A program made the translations under genes and the position numbers. Of a stretch of 64,000 nt of DNA, positions 1 to 7,816 are shown piece after piece. The DNA is from JACRLW01 sp046349595 (GTDB lineage Bacteria; Planctomycetota; UBA1135; UBA2386): the NCBI GenBank assembly GCA_046349595.1, contig JAXMCA010000001.1, forward strand, positions 3,224,001 to 3,288,000. The letters are read 5' to 3'. Positions within the stretch are counted from its first letter, which is position 1; every line of letters starts with the position of its first letter. The notes under the pieces were generated by a model. The model was not told the origin of the DNA. It did not search any database and saw only the letters and a list, made by a program, of their open reading frames with translations.

Positions 1-686
1 CCACCGCATGGAGACGGCATAGCGCCAAGCTGGCGCGCAAGCGAGTTCGCGGCGCACACTTCCGGGTCAGCGAGCCTGTCGACCCGACACTACTGAGCTG
101 CTCCATCAGTTCTTGGCCGTCCCTCCTGCTGAGCCCGAACCTCGGCAGACATCGGCGATCGACAGGTGGGCCTCAGGCATCTGCGCGACGCTTCGAATCC
201 GCTCGATCGCAGCATCCACGTCTTCACGGAGCTCGCATGACCCGTCGAGGCTTGACGTCCCGACGACCGTCCCCGTACCGTCGCACGAAGTGGATTGCGG
301 GAGACGGGACTCCTCTCCCGGGAGATGGATATGCCTTGGCACACGGCGAGATCGAGAGCAGACAGCGCAACCGGCGCGCAACCCGTCCCAAGAGAATCAC
401 CCGATCGACTCTCGATCCGTCCGTCTCGCGACTCGACGACGCACGCCCAGGGCCTAGTCGGATGTACCTTCGCGGAGCAACTGCGGCCGCGGGCGTTTTC
501 ACTCCCTGCAGATCGAGACCTGCGTCCATCCGCCGATGGTTCCGCCATCTCCCATGTCCGCAATCGTGCCGTCGGACCAGGTGGCGCGCAGGCCGATGCT
601 CGAATCGGACTCCGTCGAATTCGCAGTCCATGCGTCTTCTGTGAGCACCACTTTCGAATCCGATCTCCCATGACCCGAGGTACCCA
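1..686. other. No convincing gene
   Basis: Several overlapping open frames exist on both strands, but none has a recognisable domain, a signal peptide or a ribosome-binding site, and their translations are arginine/serine-rich in the way out-of-frame GC-rich DNA usually is. By eye the stretch is less GC-rich than the rest of the window. It may be the non-coding end of the neighbouring region or a decayed gene. I see no hairpin, repeat or RNA gene in it. Confidence 0.5.
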
Positions 687-1265
687 ATGAACACGCGTCT
701 GATTCCATTCCTTGCTCTGGCTCTCGCCGCACCAGCAGCCTTCGTTCTTCACGACTCCGCCTTTCCAGACTGCGCCCAGATCATTCCCACATGCACCGTG
801 AGCGAAGTCACCTTCCCGGGAATCGGCGACGCCGGCGGCCTACCGAGCGCGTGCGTGACCATCACAGCGGGCGCCACGGCCATCTGGGATGGCAAGTGTG
901 CCTGTCGTCAACATCCCGTGACCATGGAATGCACCGACTGGCCGCAGTGTACTCTCGTTCGCATCTACACCATCTCGCTCAATCCACCCAATACCCCCCT
1001 CGGAGCGGGCACGTGCGGCTGCCTGGTCGCCGATTGCGATGATCCGACCGCGACTCAGCCGTGCATCGACAACTGCTCAGGGCACCCCGTGCCGAATGCA
1101 TTCGATGTCACTCTGAGCGTGACCCAATGCGGTGGGGATCCAACCCAGGTCATCATCACGTTGTACCAGGGGCAGTGCGGAGCGAGTGGCCCACCGTACG
1201 TCAGTTTCGCATTGGAGGCTCAGTGCGGTGAGTCCAACTGCTCGGTTGGGACATGCCTACTATGA
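687..1265 (+). CDS. Cysteine-rich exported protein, unknown function
   Basis: The 192-residue product starts with a clear signal peptide (short hydrophobic run rich in Ala and Leu, residues 5-20). The mature part carries 17 cysteines, several as C-x-C or C-x4-C spacings, and many Thr, Gly and Pro, which suggests a small disulfide-stabilised extracellular domain. A GAGG ribosome-binding site precedes the ATG. The stop codon overlaps the start of the next gene by four bases, so the two are probably translated together. I recognise no family. The odd number of cysteines leaves one free or pairing between molecules. Confidence 0.7.
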   Translation: MNTRLIPFLALALAAPAAFVLHDSAFPDCAQIIPTCTVSEVTFPGIGDAGGLPSACVTITAGATAIWDGKCACRQHPVTMECTDWPQCTLVRIYTISLNPPNTPLGAGTCGCLVADCDDPTATQPCIDNCSGHPVPNAFDVTLSVTQCGGDPTQVIITLYQGQCGASGPPYVSFALEAQCGESNCSVGTCLL

Positions 1266-2206
1266 ACGCGCAGCAGCCGTCGACTCGCGTCCGCAGCGTC
1301 CGCGTTCTGGCGCTCGTCACCACTCTGGTGGTCGCAGGCATCTGGCTGACGCGATCGATGATCGCTCCATCAGATGCCGGCGCTGCGCCGTCCCAGCCAG
1401 CCAAGCCAGGTGAACAGCCGGCGCTCGCTCCCGGGTCGATCGATATTCACCACCCTGAGGCAGATTGGCTTCACGACCCGACGGTGTCCGCAGTGGTGGC
1501 CGAATTCGACGGAGGAAAGAAGCCGGCCGCCATCGCCGACAAGGGAGCGGACGACGCAAGAGAGCAGGACTACTCGCGTTGGCGGGACACCACCCCCGAA
1601 CGCGGAGGATCCAGGGTCTTTCCGATTCTGCTGGCAGGCGCTACTCCGTCGCTCGGAGCCATCGCCCACAGCACCGACCTCAACCCACGAAGTCGTCGAC
1701 TGACCAACTCGGAGATCGACGCTCTGGAGGTCATCGTCGAGCGATACACCAAGCATCTGCGATGGGCAGCGTCTCAGTCAGCGGAGGCCCAGACCCTCGA
1801 CATTGCGGAGGCACGGAGCGCGAATCTCCTCAAGTCCGCGGGAGACTGGAAGCAGGATGAGGGGCTCCAGCGTGAGATCGAGAAATTCGTTTCCGATGAG
1901 TCGGCGCTCGACTCGCGTCGCGGGGAACTCGCGAGACAAGCGGCAAGTGCACCGAAGCGCATCCTGGAGCGGCTGGGCTACATCCTCGTCTCGGACCCGC
2001 AAGTGGAGTTCCGCTACGTTCCAGCCTCGACACTGCGGCGATTCAGGGATGTGATGGAATACCGCGCCTTCCGTGGAGAGGAATACGCGTTTGTCCTCGC
2101 GGCATGGTTCCAGCTCAATGGCATGTTGCTGCCTGAGGAGGTGCAAGCATTGCAGGCCTTCCGCGACCTCTTCAGGGATCAGTCCCCGATACTCCGCAGT
2201 CGCTAG
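1262..2206 (+). CDS. Membrane-anchored hypothetical protein
   Basis: I chose the ATG that overlaps the upstream stop codon (ATGA); an in-frame ATG nine bases earlier would add three residues. The 314-residue product has one hydrophobic segment near residues 13-30 that could anchor it or serve as an uncleaved signal. A Pro/Ala-rich linker follows, then a mostly helical, charged region (residues about 130-310) without a motif I know. It is probably exported or facing the periplasm, and it is coupled to the Cys-rich protein before it. Function unknown. Confidence 0.65.
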   Translation: MNAQQPSTRVRSVRVLALVTTLVVAGIWLTRSMIAPSDAGAAPSQPAKPGEQPALAPGSIDIHHPEADWLHDPTVSAVVAEFDGGKKPAAIADKGADDAREQDYSRWRDTTPERGGSRVFPILLAGATPSLGAIAHSTDLNPRSRRLTNSEIDALEVIVERYTKHLRWAASQSAEAQTLDIAEARSANLLKSAGDWKQDEGLQREIEKFVSDESALDSRRGELARQAASAPKRILERLGYILVSDPQVEFRYVPASTLRRFRDVMEYRAFRGEEYAFVLAAWFQLNGMLLPEEVQALQAFRDLFRDQSPILRSR

Positions 2207-2733
2207 TGTCTCGAGTTGGAGATTCGGGAGCAGAATCGGCCGAGCAGTGCGAGGCGCTCTCTGTGCGAGGATGCCCATCTCGAGGGGGTTCGTCGTGATC
2301 GAGAGGTGGATCGCGCTGCCACTCGAAACAATGCGGGATCCTGCAAGGGTCATCAGATCGCATGGCCAGGCGAATCGCTTCTGACGCACGAGAGGCCGAG
2401 ATCGGCTGGCGTGGAAGGAGAAAGGCCTCGCCGAGAACCAAGAAGTCCGGTCACAGCAATACGTCCAGGAAGACCCCCGATTGCAACCATCGCGGGCCGG
2501 CAGTCATCCAGCCGACGAATGATCTGCCACGGTCCTCGGCCGCGGACGATCCGCCGACCCCATGCAGCCAGGCGAAACCAATGGCAACTGCTTCATCATC
2601 CTGCGACGAGGACCGGGTGTGAGGCTCGAGCGTGGCCCGCTGGCGACTCGAATCTCTCCGACGAATCGCTCCCACACGAACCGGTCGTCCGGGAGATCGC
2701 GCATCTCCGTCCGTGGACCCAGAGCCCTACGAT
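2207..2733. other. Gap without a convincing gene
   Basis: This 527-base gap lies between a plus-strand gene end and the 3' end of a minus-strand gene. Open frames here overlap each other on both strands and show no domain or initiation signal. I see no tRNA and no clear terminator hairpin followed by a T-run. Like positions 1-686, it appears less GC-rich than the surrounding genes. Confidence 0.5.
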
Positions 2734-3429
2734 TCAGCTGCGGATCGCGATCTCGGTCACCTTCCACCGACCCTGAGCATCCAGTGCCCGCCTCTCACAG
2801 CTCCTGCGCCCGAAGCTGCCCATCCGCCCCTTGCGATCGACGCACAGCGCGCTGCGCGAAGGGATCACCACGCCTTCCTGCGCGAGCTTCGGGTGCGCGC
2901 GCAGCACTTCGAGCAGGGCGCGCATCTCCGACCAGTCGTCGTCCTCGCTGTGCACGTCGAGCGGAACCGGGACGTCGAGGGCGAGGCAGGGGGCGAGTTG
3001 CGGGCGCTCGTCGTCGTCGTAGCCGATGGTGAAGGGGGCGACGGCGCAGGCTCCGGCGGAGATGCCGGCGATCAGCGTGTCGCGCTTGGCGAGGGCGGTG
3101 AAGGCGTCGGCGAGGCCGCGGGCGCGGACGTGGTCGCAGAGGCCGACGGTGTCGCCGCCGTCGAGGAAGAGGACGGCCGCGGCATCGAGTGCGCGGCGCG
3201 CGGCGACGACGTCGAGCGCGGGATCGCTGAGGCGCGGTGCGTGCACCTCGCGGCCGAAGATCTTGGCGAGGTTGTCGCTGCCGCGTTTGCACCAGCGGCG
3301 GTCGTCGTCGTGCGCCGCGCCGATGTAGCAGACCGGACCCGGAGGCAGTCCGACCTCGGCGGCGAAGGCGCGCAGCGCGGCGTGATCGAGGGCGTGGGGA
3401 TCGGCGGCGAGGAAGAAGGCGGAGGGCAC
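2734..3429 (-). CDS. Peptidase E-like (family S51) hydrolase
   Basis: The 231-residue product fits the size and fold of the S51 family (dipeptidase E and cyanophycinase relatives), which are serine hydrolases with a class-I amidotransferase-like fold. The nucleophile elbow G-I-S-A-G-A places the catalytic Ser at residue 124, and a His at residue 160 is where peptidase E has its catalytic His. There is no signal peptide, so it should be cytoplasmic. In peptidase E the reaction is cleavage of Asp-X dipeptides; substrate specificity cannot be read here. The gene stands alone, divergent from the next operon by about 70 bases. Confidence 0.75.
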   Translation of the reverse strand: MPSAFFLAADPHALDHAALRAFAAEVGLPPGPVCYIGAAHDDDRRWCKRGSDNLAKIFGREVHAPRLSDPALDVVAARRALDAAAVLFLDGGDTVGLCDHVRARGLADAFTALAKRDTLIAGISAGACAVAPFTIGYDDDERPQLAPCLALDVPVPLDVHSEDDDWSEMRALLEVLRAHPKLAQEGVVIPSRSALCVDRKGRMGSFGRRSCERRALDAQGRWKVTEIAIRS

Positions 3430-3500
3430 GGGGTCAGGATGCTAGCGGCCCTGGATCCTCTCCGGATCCCGGCCTACCCTCGCCGCGCTCGGAACCCGAC

Positions 3501-4346
3501 ATGACGAAGATCGCAGTACTGGGCACCGGACTCCTCGGCAGCGGCATGGTGGAGAACCTGCGCGCCAAGGGGCAGGAGGTGCGGGTGTGGAACCGTTCGC
3601 GCGAGAAGCTCGCGCCGCTCACGGCCAAGGGTGCCGTCGCCGGCAGCGACCCCGCGGACACGGTGCGCGGTTGTGCGCGGGTGCACCTGATCCTCGCCGA
3701 GGACACGGCGGTGGACGCGGTGATCGCGGCCCTGCGTCCCGGTCTCGGCGCCGGCGTGCCGATCCTCGACCACTCGACCAACCTGCCGCAGAAGGTCGCC
3801 GCGCGCTCGGCCGCGTTGCGCGGTGCGGGGGTGAACTACCTGCACGCGCCGGTCTTCATGTCGCCGCAGAACGCGCGTGAGGGCAGCGGACTGATGTTGA
3901 TCGCGGGTCCGCACGCGGCGGTCGAGCCGCTACTGCCGTCGCTGTCGACGATGACCGGCAAGGTCTGGCACTGCGGCGAGCGCGTCGACCTCGCGGCGGC
4001 GCACAAGCTCGCCGGCAACGGTGTGCTGATCGGGCTCGCCGGCGTGCTCGGCGACCTGTTCGCGATGGGCCGCAACAACGGACTCGATGCGGCACAGGTG
4101 CTCTCGCTCTTCGAGGTCTTCAAGCCCGGTGCGGCACTGCCGATGATCGGCCAGCGCGTGGCCCAGGCCGGGGACACGCCGCCGAGCTTCGAGCTGACCA
4201 TGGCGCGCAAGGACGTCCGCCTCATGCTCGAGACCGCGGGCAAGGCGGAGCTCTGCGTGCTCCCCGGTGTCGCCGCCGCGATGGACCGCGCGCTGGCCGC
4301 CGGACGTGGCAAGGACGACTTCGCGGTCTTCGCGCGGCCGCGTTGA
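3501..4346 (+). CDS. 3-hydroxyisobutyrate dehydrogenase-like NAD(P)-binding reductase
   Basis: The 281-residue product opens with the Rossmann motif G-T-G-L-L-G (residues 7-12). It continues with the beta-hydroxyacid dehydrogenase pattern: a substrate-binding stretch after the nucleotide domain, then H-K-L-A-G-N, where the Lys is the usual catalytic residue of 3-hydroxyisobutyrate and 6-phosphogluconate dehydrogenase relatives. It should oxidise a small beta-hydroxyacid or reduce a semialdehyde in the cytoplasm. An open frame continues upstream, but the family starts at this ATG. Its stop overlaps the TTG start of the next gene, so it heads a three-gene coupled unit. Confidence 0.8.
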   Translation: MTKIAVLGTGLLGSGMVENLRAKGQEVRVWNRSREKLAPLTAKGAVAGSDPADTVRGCARVHLILAEDTAVDAVIAALRPGLGAGVPILDHSTNLPQKVAARSAALRGAGVNYLHAPVFMSPQNAREGSGLMLIAGPHAAVEPLLPSLSTMTGKVWHCGERVDLAAAHKLAGNGVLIGLAGVLGDLFAMGRNNGLDAAQVLSLFEVFKPGAALPMIGQRVAQAGDTPPSFELTMARKDVRLMLETAGKAELCVLPGVAAAMDRALAAGRGKDDFAVFARPR

Positions 4347-5677
4347 GCACCACGCCGCTGCCTTTGGCGCGCGCCGCGTCGTCCGCGCTGCCGACCTCGC
4401 ACTGGGTCGCGTTGCGCGACACGCTGGTGCACGCGACGCAGAGGGTCCCGCTCTACGGCGGCCTTTCCGCGCCCGAACACGACGCCGACCTCGAGCGGTC
4501 CTGCCGCGCCGCGCTCGCGCAGTTCCCGCTGCTCGACAAGGCGGCGCTGCGGCGCGCCTTCCCCCACCGTCTGCTGCCGGCGGGCGAGTCGCTCGCCGCG
4601 CTGCTGCGCGACGGCGTGATCGAGTTCGTCGGCACCAGCGGCACCACCTCCGAGCGCGTGCAGGTGCTCTGGCACCAACCCTGGTGGAACGCGCAGGAAC
4701 GCGCCGGCTTCGCGCTGCACCCGCTCACCGACCGCTGCTGCAGCCGCGACGACTACCGCGAAGCGGTGCTCACCACGCCGGTGTGCTCGGGCAACCTGTG
4801 CCACGTCGGCGCGCTGCCGATGGCCGAGCGCGTGGTCGACGATCACATCCTGTTCCTCAACCAGACGCCCGACCCCGCGCTGTGGAAGGACCGCGACGTG
4901 CTGCGCATGGCCGACGAGCTGGAGGCCTTCCGTCCGCACGCGATCGAGGCGGATCCGGCCTATCTCGCGCACTTCGTCGTGCGTCTGCGCGCGCTCGGTC
5001 GTGCGCCCCATCAGCCGGACTTCGTCGACCACAGCTACTCCTTCCCGGCGCGTGCGCACCTCGCCGCGATCCGCGCGGCCTTCGCCTGCCCGGTGCTCGA
5101 CGCCTACGGCTCGACCGAGTGCGGCTTCGCCTTCATGCAATGCGAGGCGGGTCGCTACCACCACAACGCGCACTGGACCCACGCCGAGCTGCTGCCGCTC
5201 GATCGCCACGCGGGGCTCGAAGGCCGCGCCGCGCTGGTGCTCACCACGCTGCGCAATCCGTGGCTCAACCTGGTGCGCTTCGACACCGGCGACATCGTGC
5301 GGCCGTCGACGTCGCCCTGTCCCTGCGGGCGCGACGACAGTCTGGTGCTCGACGCCCTCGAAGGACGGCGCAGCGATCTGGTCGCAGCGGCCGACGGTCG
5401 CCTGCTCACCACGCACGCGGTGGATCGCGTGATCGGCGCGGCCGAGGGACTGCTGCACTGGCGTCTGCGCCAGACGGCTCCGCAGTCCTTCGAACTCGAC
5501 CTCGTGCCGATGCCCGGTGCGCATCCCGATGTCGACGCGATCACCGCGGCTCTCGCTGCTCTGCTCGGCGCCGAACCGCGCACCACGCTCCGCACCAACC
5601 TGCCGGTCGAGGGATCCGGCAAGTTCCGCCTCTGCGCGGCGCTGCACCAGGACCTCGCCGAGGTCTGCCGGCCGTGA
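4343..5677 (+). CDS. PaaK-like adenylate-forming enzyme
   Basis: The 444-residue product looks like the phenylacetate-CoA ligase branch of the adenylate-forming superfamily. It has the nucleotide loop T-S-G-T-T-S (near residues 98-103), the D-A-Y-G-S-T-E-C motif, and the F-D-T-G-D aspartate that binds ribose, followed by a smaller C-terminal domain. It probably activates a carboxylate with ATP; whether the acceptor is CoA, a carrier protein or an amine is unknown. The start is TTG, overlapping the previous stop as TTGA, and the gene ends in a GTGA overlap with the next. The trio with a dehydrogenase and a desulfurase-like enzyme suggests one pathway. Confidence 0.7.
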   Translation: MSTTPLPLARAASSALPTSHWVALRDTLVHATQRVPLYGGLSAPEHDADLERSCRAALAQFPLLDKAALRRAFPHRLLPAGESLAALLRDGVIEFVGTSGTTSERVQVLWHQPWWNAQERAGFALHPLTDRCCSRDDYREAVLTTPVCSGNLCHVGALPMAERVVDDHILFLNQTPDPALWKDRDVLRMADELEAFRPHAIEADPAYLAHFVVRLRALGRAPHQPDFVDHSYSFPARAHLAAIRAAFACPVLDAYGSTECGFAFMQCEAGRYHHNAHWTHAELLPLDRHAGLEGRAALVLTTLRNPWLNLVRFDTGDIVRPSTSPCPCGRDDSLVLDALEGRRSDLVAAADGRLLTTHAVDRVIGAAEGLLHWRLRQTAPQSFELDLVPMPGAHPDVDAITAALAALLGAEPRTTLRTNLPVEGSGKFRLCAALHQDLAEVCRP

Positions 5678-6870
5678 GCCTCGACGTCGCCGCACTGCGC
5701 CGAGCCTTCCCGCTGCTCACGCAGAACCTCGCCGGGCAACCGGTGCTGTGGCTCGACTGCGCCTCGACCACGCCGCGCCTGCAGGCCGCGATCGACGCGA
5801 CGCGCGAGTTCCAGGAGCGCTACACCGCCAACGTGCACCGCGGCGTGCACCCCTTCGCGGCGGAGGCGAGCGCCGCCTACGAAGCGGCACGCCACGAGGT
5901 CGCCACGCACTTCGGTGCGCAGCCCTCCGAAGTGGTGTTCACGCGCGGCACGACCGAGTCGATCAACATGGTCGCACTCGGACTCGACCTGCAGCCCGAC
6001 GACGAGGTGGTGTCCACGCTCGCCGAGCACCACGCCAACCACCTGCCCTGGCGCGTGCGCGCGAGTCTGCGCTGCGTCCCCTCGAGGGCCGACGGCACGC
6101 CGGAGTGGAGCGCGCTGCCGGAGCTGATCGGACCTCGCACGCGATTGATCGCGGTGCACCACGTGTCCAACGTGCTCGGCACCTTCGCGCCGCTCGACGC
6201 GATCGCAACTCTCGCGCGCCGACACGGCATCCCTCTGCTCGTCGACGGCGCGCAATCGGCCGGTCACGTGCCGGTCGACGTCGAGGCGCTCGACTGCGAC
6301 TTCTTCGCCTTCTCCGGCCACAAGCTCGGCGCACCCGGCGGGACCGGTGCGCTGATCGCGCGCGGCGACTGGCTCGACCGGCTGAACCCGACGAACTTCG
6401 GCGGCGCGATGGTCGCGCAGGTCGACCTGCGCGCGATCGAGTTGCGCGAGGGACCCGCGCGCTTCGAAGCGGGCACACCCAACGTCGACGGCGTGCTCGG
6501 TCTCGGCGCCGCGCTGCGCTTCCTGCGCGGCCTCGGCATGGCGGAGATCGCTGCGCACGGTCGACGCCTCGCGGCACTCCTCGTCGAGGGCTGCGCGTCC
6601 TTGCCCGGAGTGCGCCTGCTCGGCGATCGCAGCGCAGCACGCATCCCGCTGGTCTCGCTGGCACTCCCGGCGCGGGGTCTCGACGCCGAGACCCTCGCCC
6701 GCACACTCGCCGACACCTCCGGCATCCTGCTCTCCGCAGGTCGCCACTGCGCGCATCCGCTGCACGACCTCGCCGGAGCCGGCGCGACCCTGCGCGCGAG
6801 CGCCTGGCTGTTCAACGACGCCGCGGACGTCGCACGCCTCTTCGACGCGCTGCGCCCGCTGATGTCCTGA
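5674..6870 (+). CDS. SufS-like cysteine desulfurase / selenocysteine lyase
   Basis: The 398-residue product follows SufS closely along its length. It has the R-G-V-H segment near the start, the H-H-A-N motif at residues 119-122, the PLP lysine in S-G-H-K-L at residue 217, F-E-A-G-T-P-N, and the catalytic Cys in G-R-H-C at residue 359. It would take sulfur (or selenium) from cysteine (or selenocysteine) as an enzyme-bound persulfide. Translation most likely starts at the GTG that overlaps the previous stop. No other suf genes lie nearby, so this copy may serve the adjoining adenylating enzyme, for example in sulfur incorporation, rather than general Fe-S assembly. That role is inference. Confidence 0.82.
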   Translation: MSLDVAALRRAFPLLTQNLAGQPVLWLDCASTTPRLQAAIDATREFQERYTANVHRGVHPFAAEASAAYEAARHEVATHFGAQPSEVVFTRGTTESINMVALGLDLQPDDEVVSTLAEHHANHLPWRVRASLRCVPSRADGTPEWSALPELIGPRTRLIAVHHVSNVLGTFAPLDAIATLARRHGIPLLVDGAQSAGHVPVDVEALDCDFFAFSGHKLGAPGGTGALIARGDWLDRLNPTNFGGAMVAQVDLRAIELREGPARFEAGTPNVDGVLGLGAALRFLRGLGMAEIAAHGRRLAALLVEGCASLPGVRLLGDRSAARIPLVSLALPARGLDAETLARTLADTSGILLSAGRHCAHPLHDLAGAGATLRASAWLFNDAADVARLFDALRPLMS

Positions 6871-6907
6871 TTCCGCGCGCGCCACACCGCGCGCGCGGAG
6901 CCTCACG

Positions 6908-7816
6908 TCACCCGCCCTTGCGCTCCGGCTTCGGCGCGGGCTCGGATCCCGTGCCGTCCTTCTTGCCCTCCTTCGCTTCCTCCGCGCGGCGCTTCGCGAT
7001 GCGCTCGTCGCGTGCGATGTGCTGCGGGGTCTTCGCCTTGTGGATCACCAGCGTGATCGGCGTGTCGGCCGGCGGCGCGATGTCGGTGATCCACCAGCGC
7101 TCGTCGTCGTCGGCCGCGGCATGCTTGATGGTCACCAGGTGATTCGGCGGCGAGCGGTAGACGTTGCTCACCAGGTTGCCCTCGTAGTCGCCGATGAAGA
7201 CCGGAGGTTCGTTGCGGTACATCGGCGCCATGTTGCCGCCGAGGTAGATCCAGTCGACGTCCTCGATCGACCGCTCGGTCGCCATGTCGAGGATCATGTC
7301 CTCGACCGGCACCTCGACGTCCTTCTCCTTGCCGTCCTCGTCGATCTTCTTCCACTGCGCGGTCATCCACACGCTCATGCCCTTGGGCGGGAAGAGATCG
7401 CTGAGCGGCGCGCCCTTCGCGACCTCCTCCGGCGTCGGCAGCGGGTTCTTCTCGACCGAGCGGGCGTTCTCACCGGGCTTGAAACCGAGCAGCAGCATCG
7501 CGCCGTTGAGGATGCTGGCCTTCACATCGGTGACCAGCAAGGTCTCGTGGGACTTGCCCCGGCGGTGCACCAGCACGAACTCCAGCGGATCGGCGGGACG
7601 TCCCATCACGCAGGGCACGCGGATGGTGCCCTGCTTGGTGTCCACGACCAGTCCTGCGTCGGCGAAGGTCTTCATCATCGCCGCGACGGGATCCTGCTCC
7701 CCGGTCGCGGGCTTCGTCTCGGGCACCTTCTCCTGCGCAGGCGCGGACGAGATCGCCGCACACAGCGCGAGCAGCGCCGCGCAGAACACGCAGCCGGCGA
7801 ATCGGATCTTCTTCAT
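6908..7816 (-). CDS. YdjY-domain-like exported protein
   Basis: The 302-residue product has a typical signal peptide (positive start, hydrophobic run, A-P-A-Q at about residues 25-28). The mature part resembles the YdjY-type domain found in planctomycete exported proteins, with an early V-P-C-V-M-G segment and the H-E-T-L-L motif near residue 90. The C-terminus is a charged tail rich in Lys, Glu and Pro. It is the last gene of a minus-strand chain and overlaps the HEAT-like gene by four bases. The family assignment is from memory of the pattern; the biochemical function is unknown. Confidence 0.6.
   Translation of the reverse strand: MKKIRFAGCVFCAALLALCAAISSAPAQEKVPETKPATGEQDPVAAMMKTFADAGLVVDTKQGTIRVPCVMGRPADPLEFVLVHRRGKSHETLLVTDVKASILNGAMLLLGFKPGENARSVEKNPLPTPEEVAKGAPLSDLFPPKGMSVWMTAQWKKIDEDGKEKDVEVPVEDMILDMATERSIEDVDWIYLGGNMAPMYRNEPPVFIGDYEGNLVSNVYRSPPNHLVTIKHAAADDDERWWITDIAPPADTPITLVIHKAKTPQHIARDERIAKRRAEEAKEGKKDGTGSEPAPKPERKGG

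Noticed and set aside
331..350. Sigma-54-like TGGCACA sequence
   Set aside because: The GC of the -12 element is not at the required spacing, and no gene starts nearby in that direction.
4267..5673. N-terminal extension of the desulfurase-like gene
   Set aside because: The frame is open but its translation is unlike SufS, and the region codes for the adenylating enzyme in another frame.
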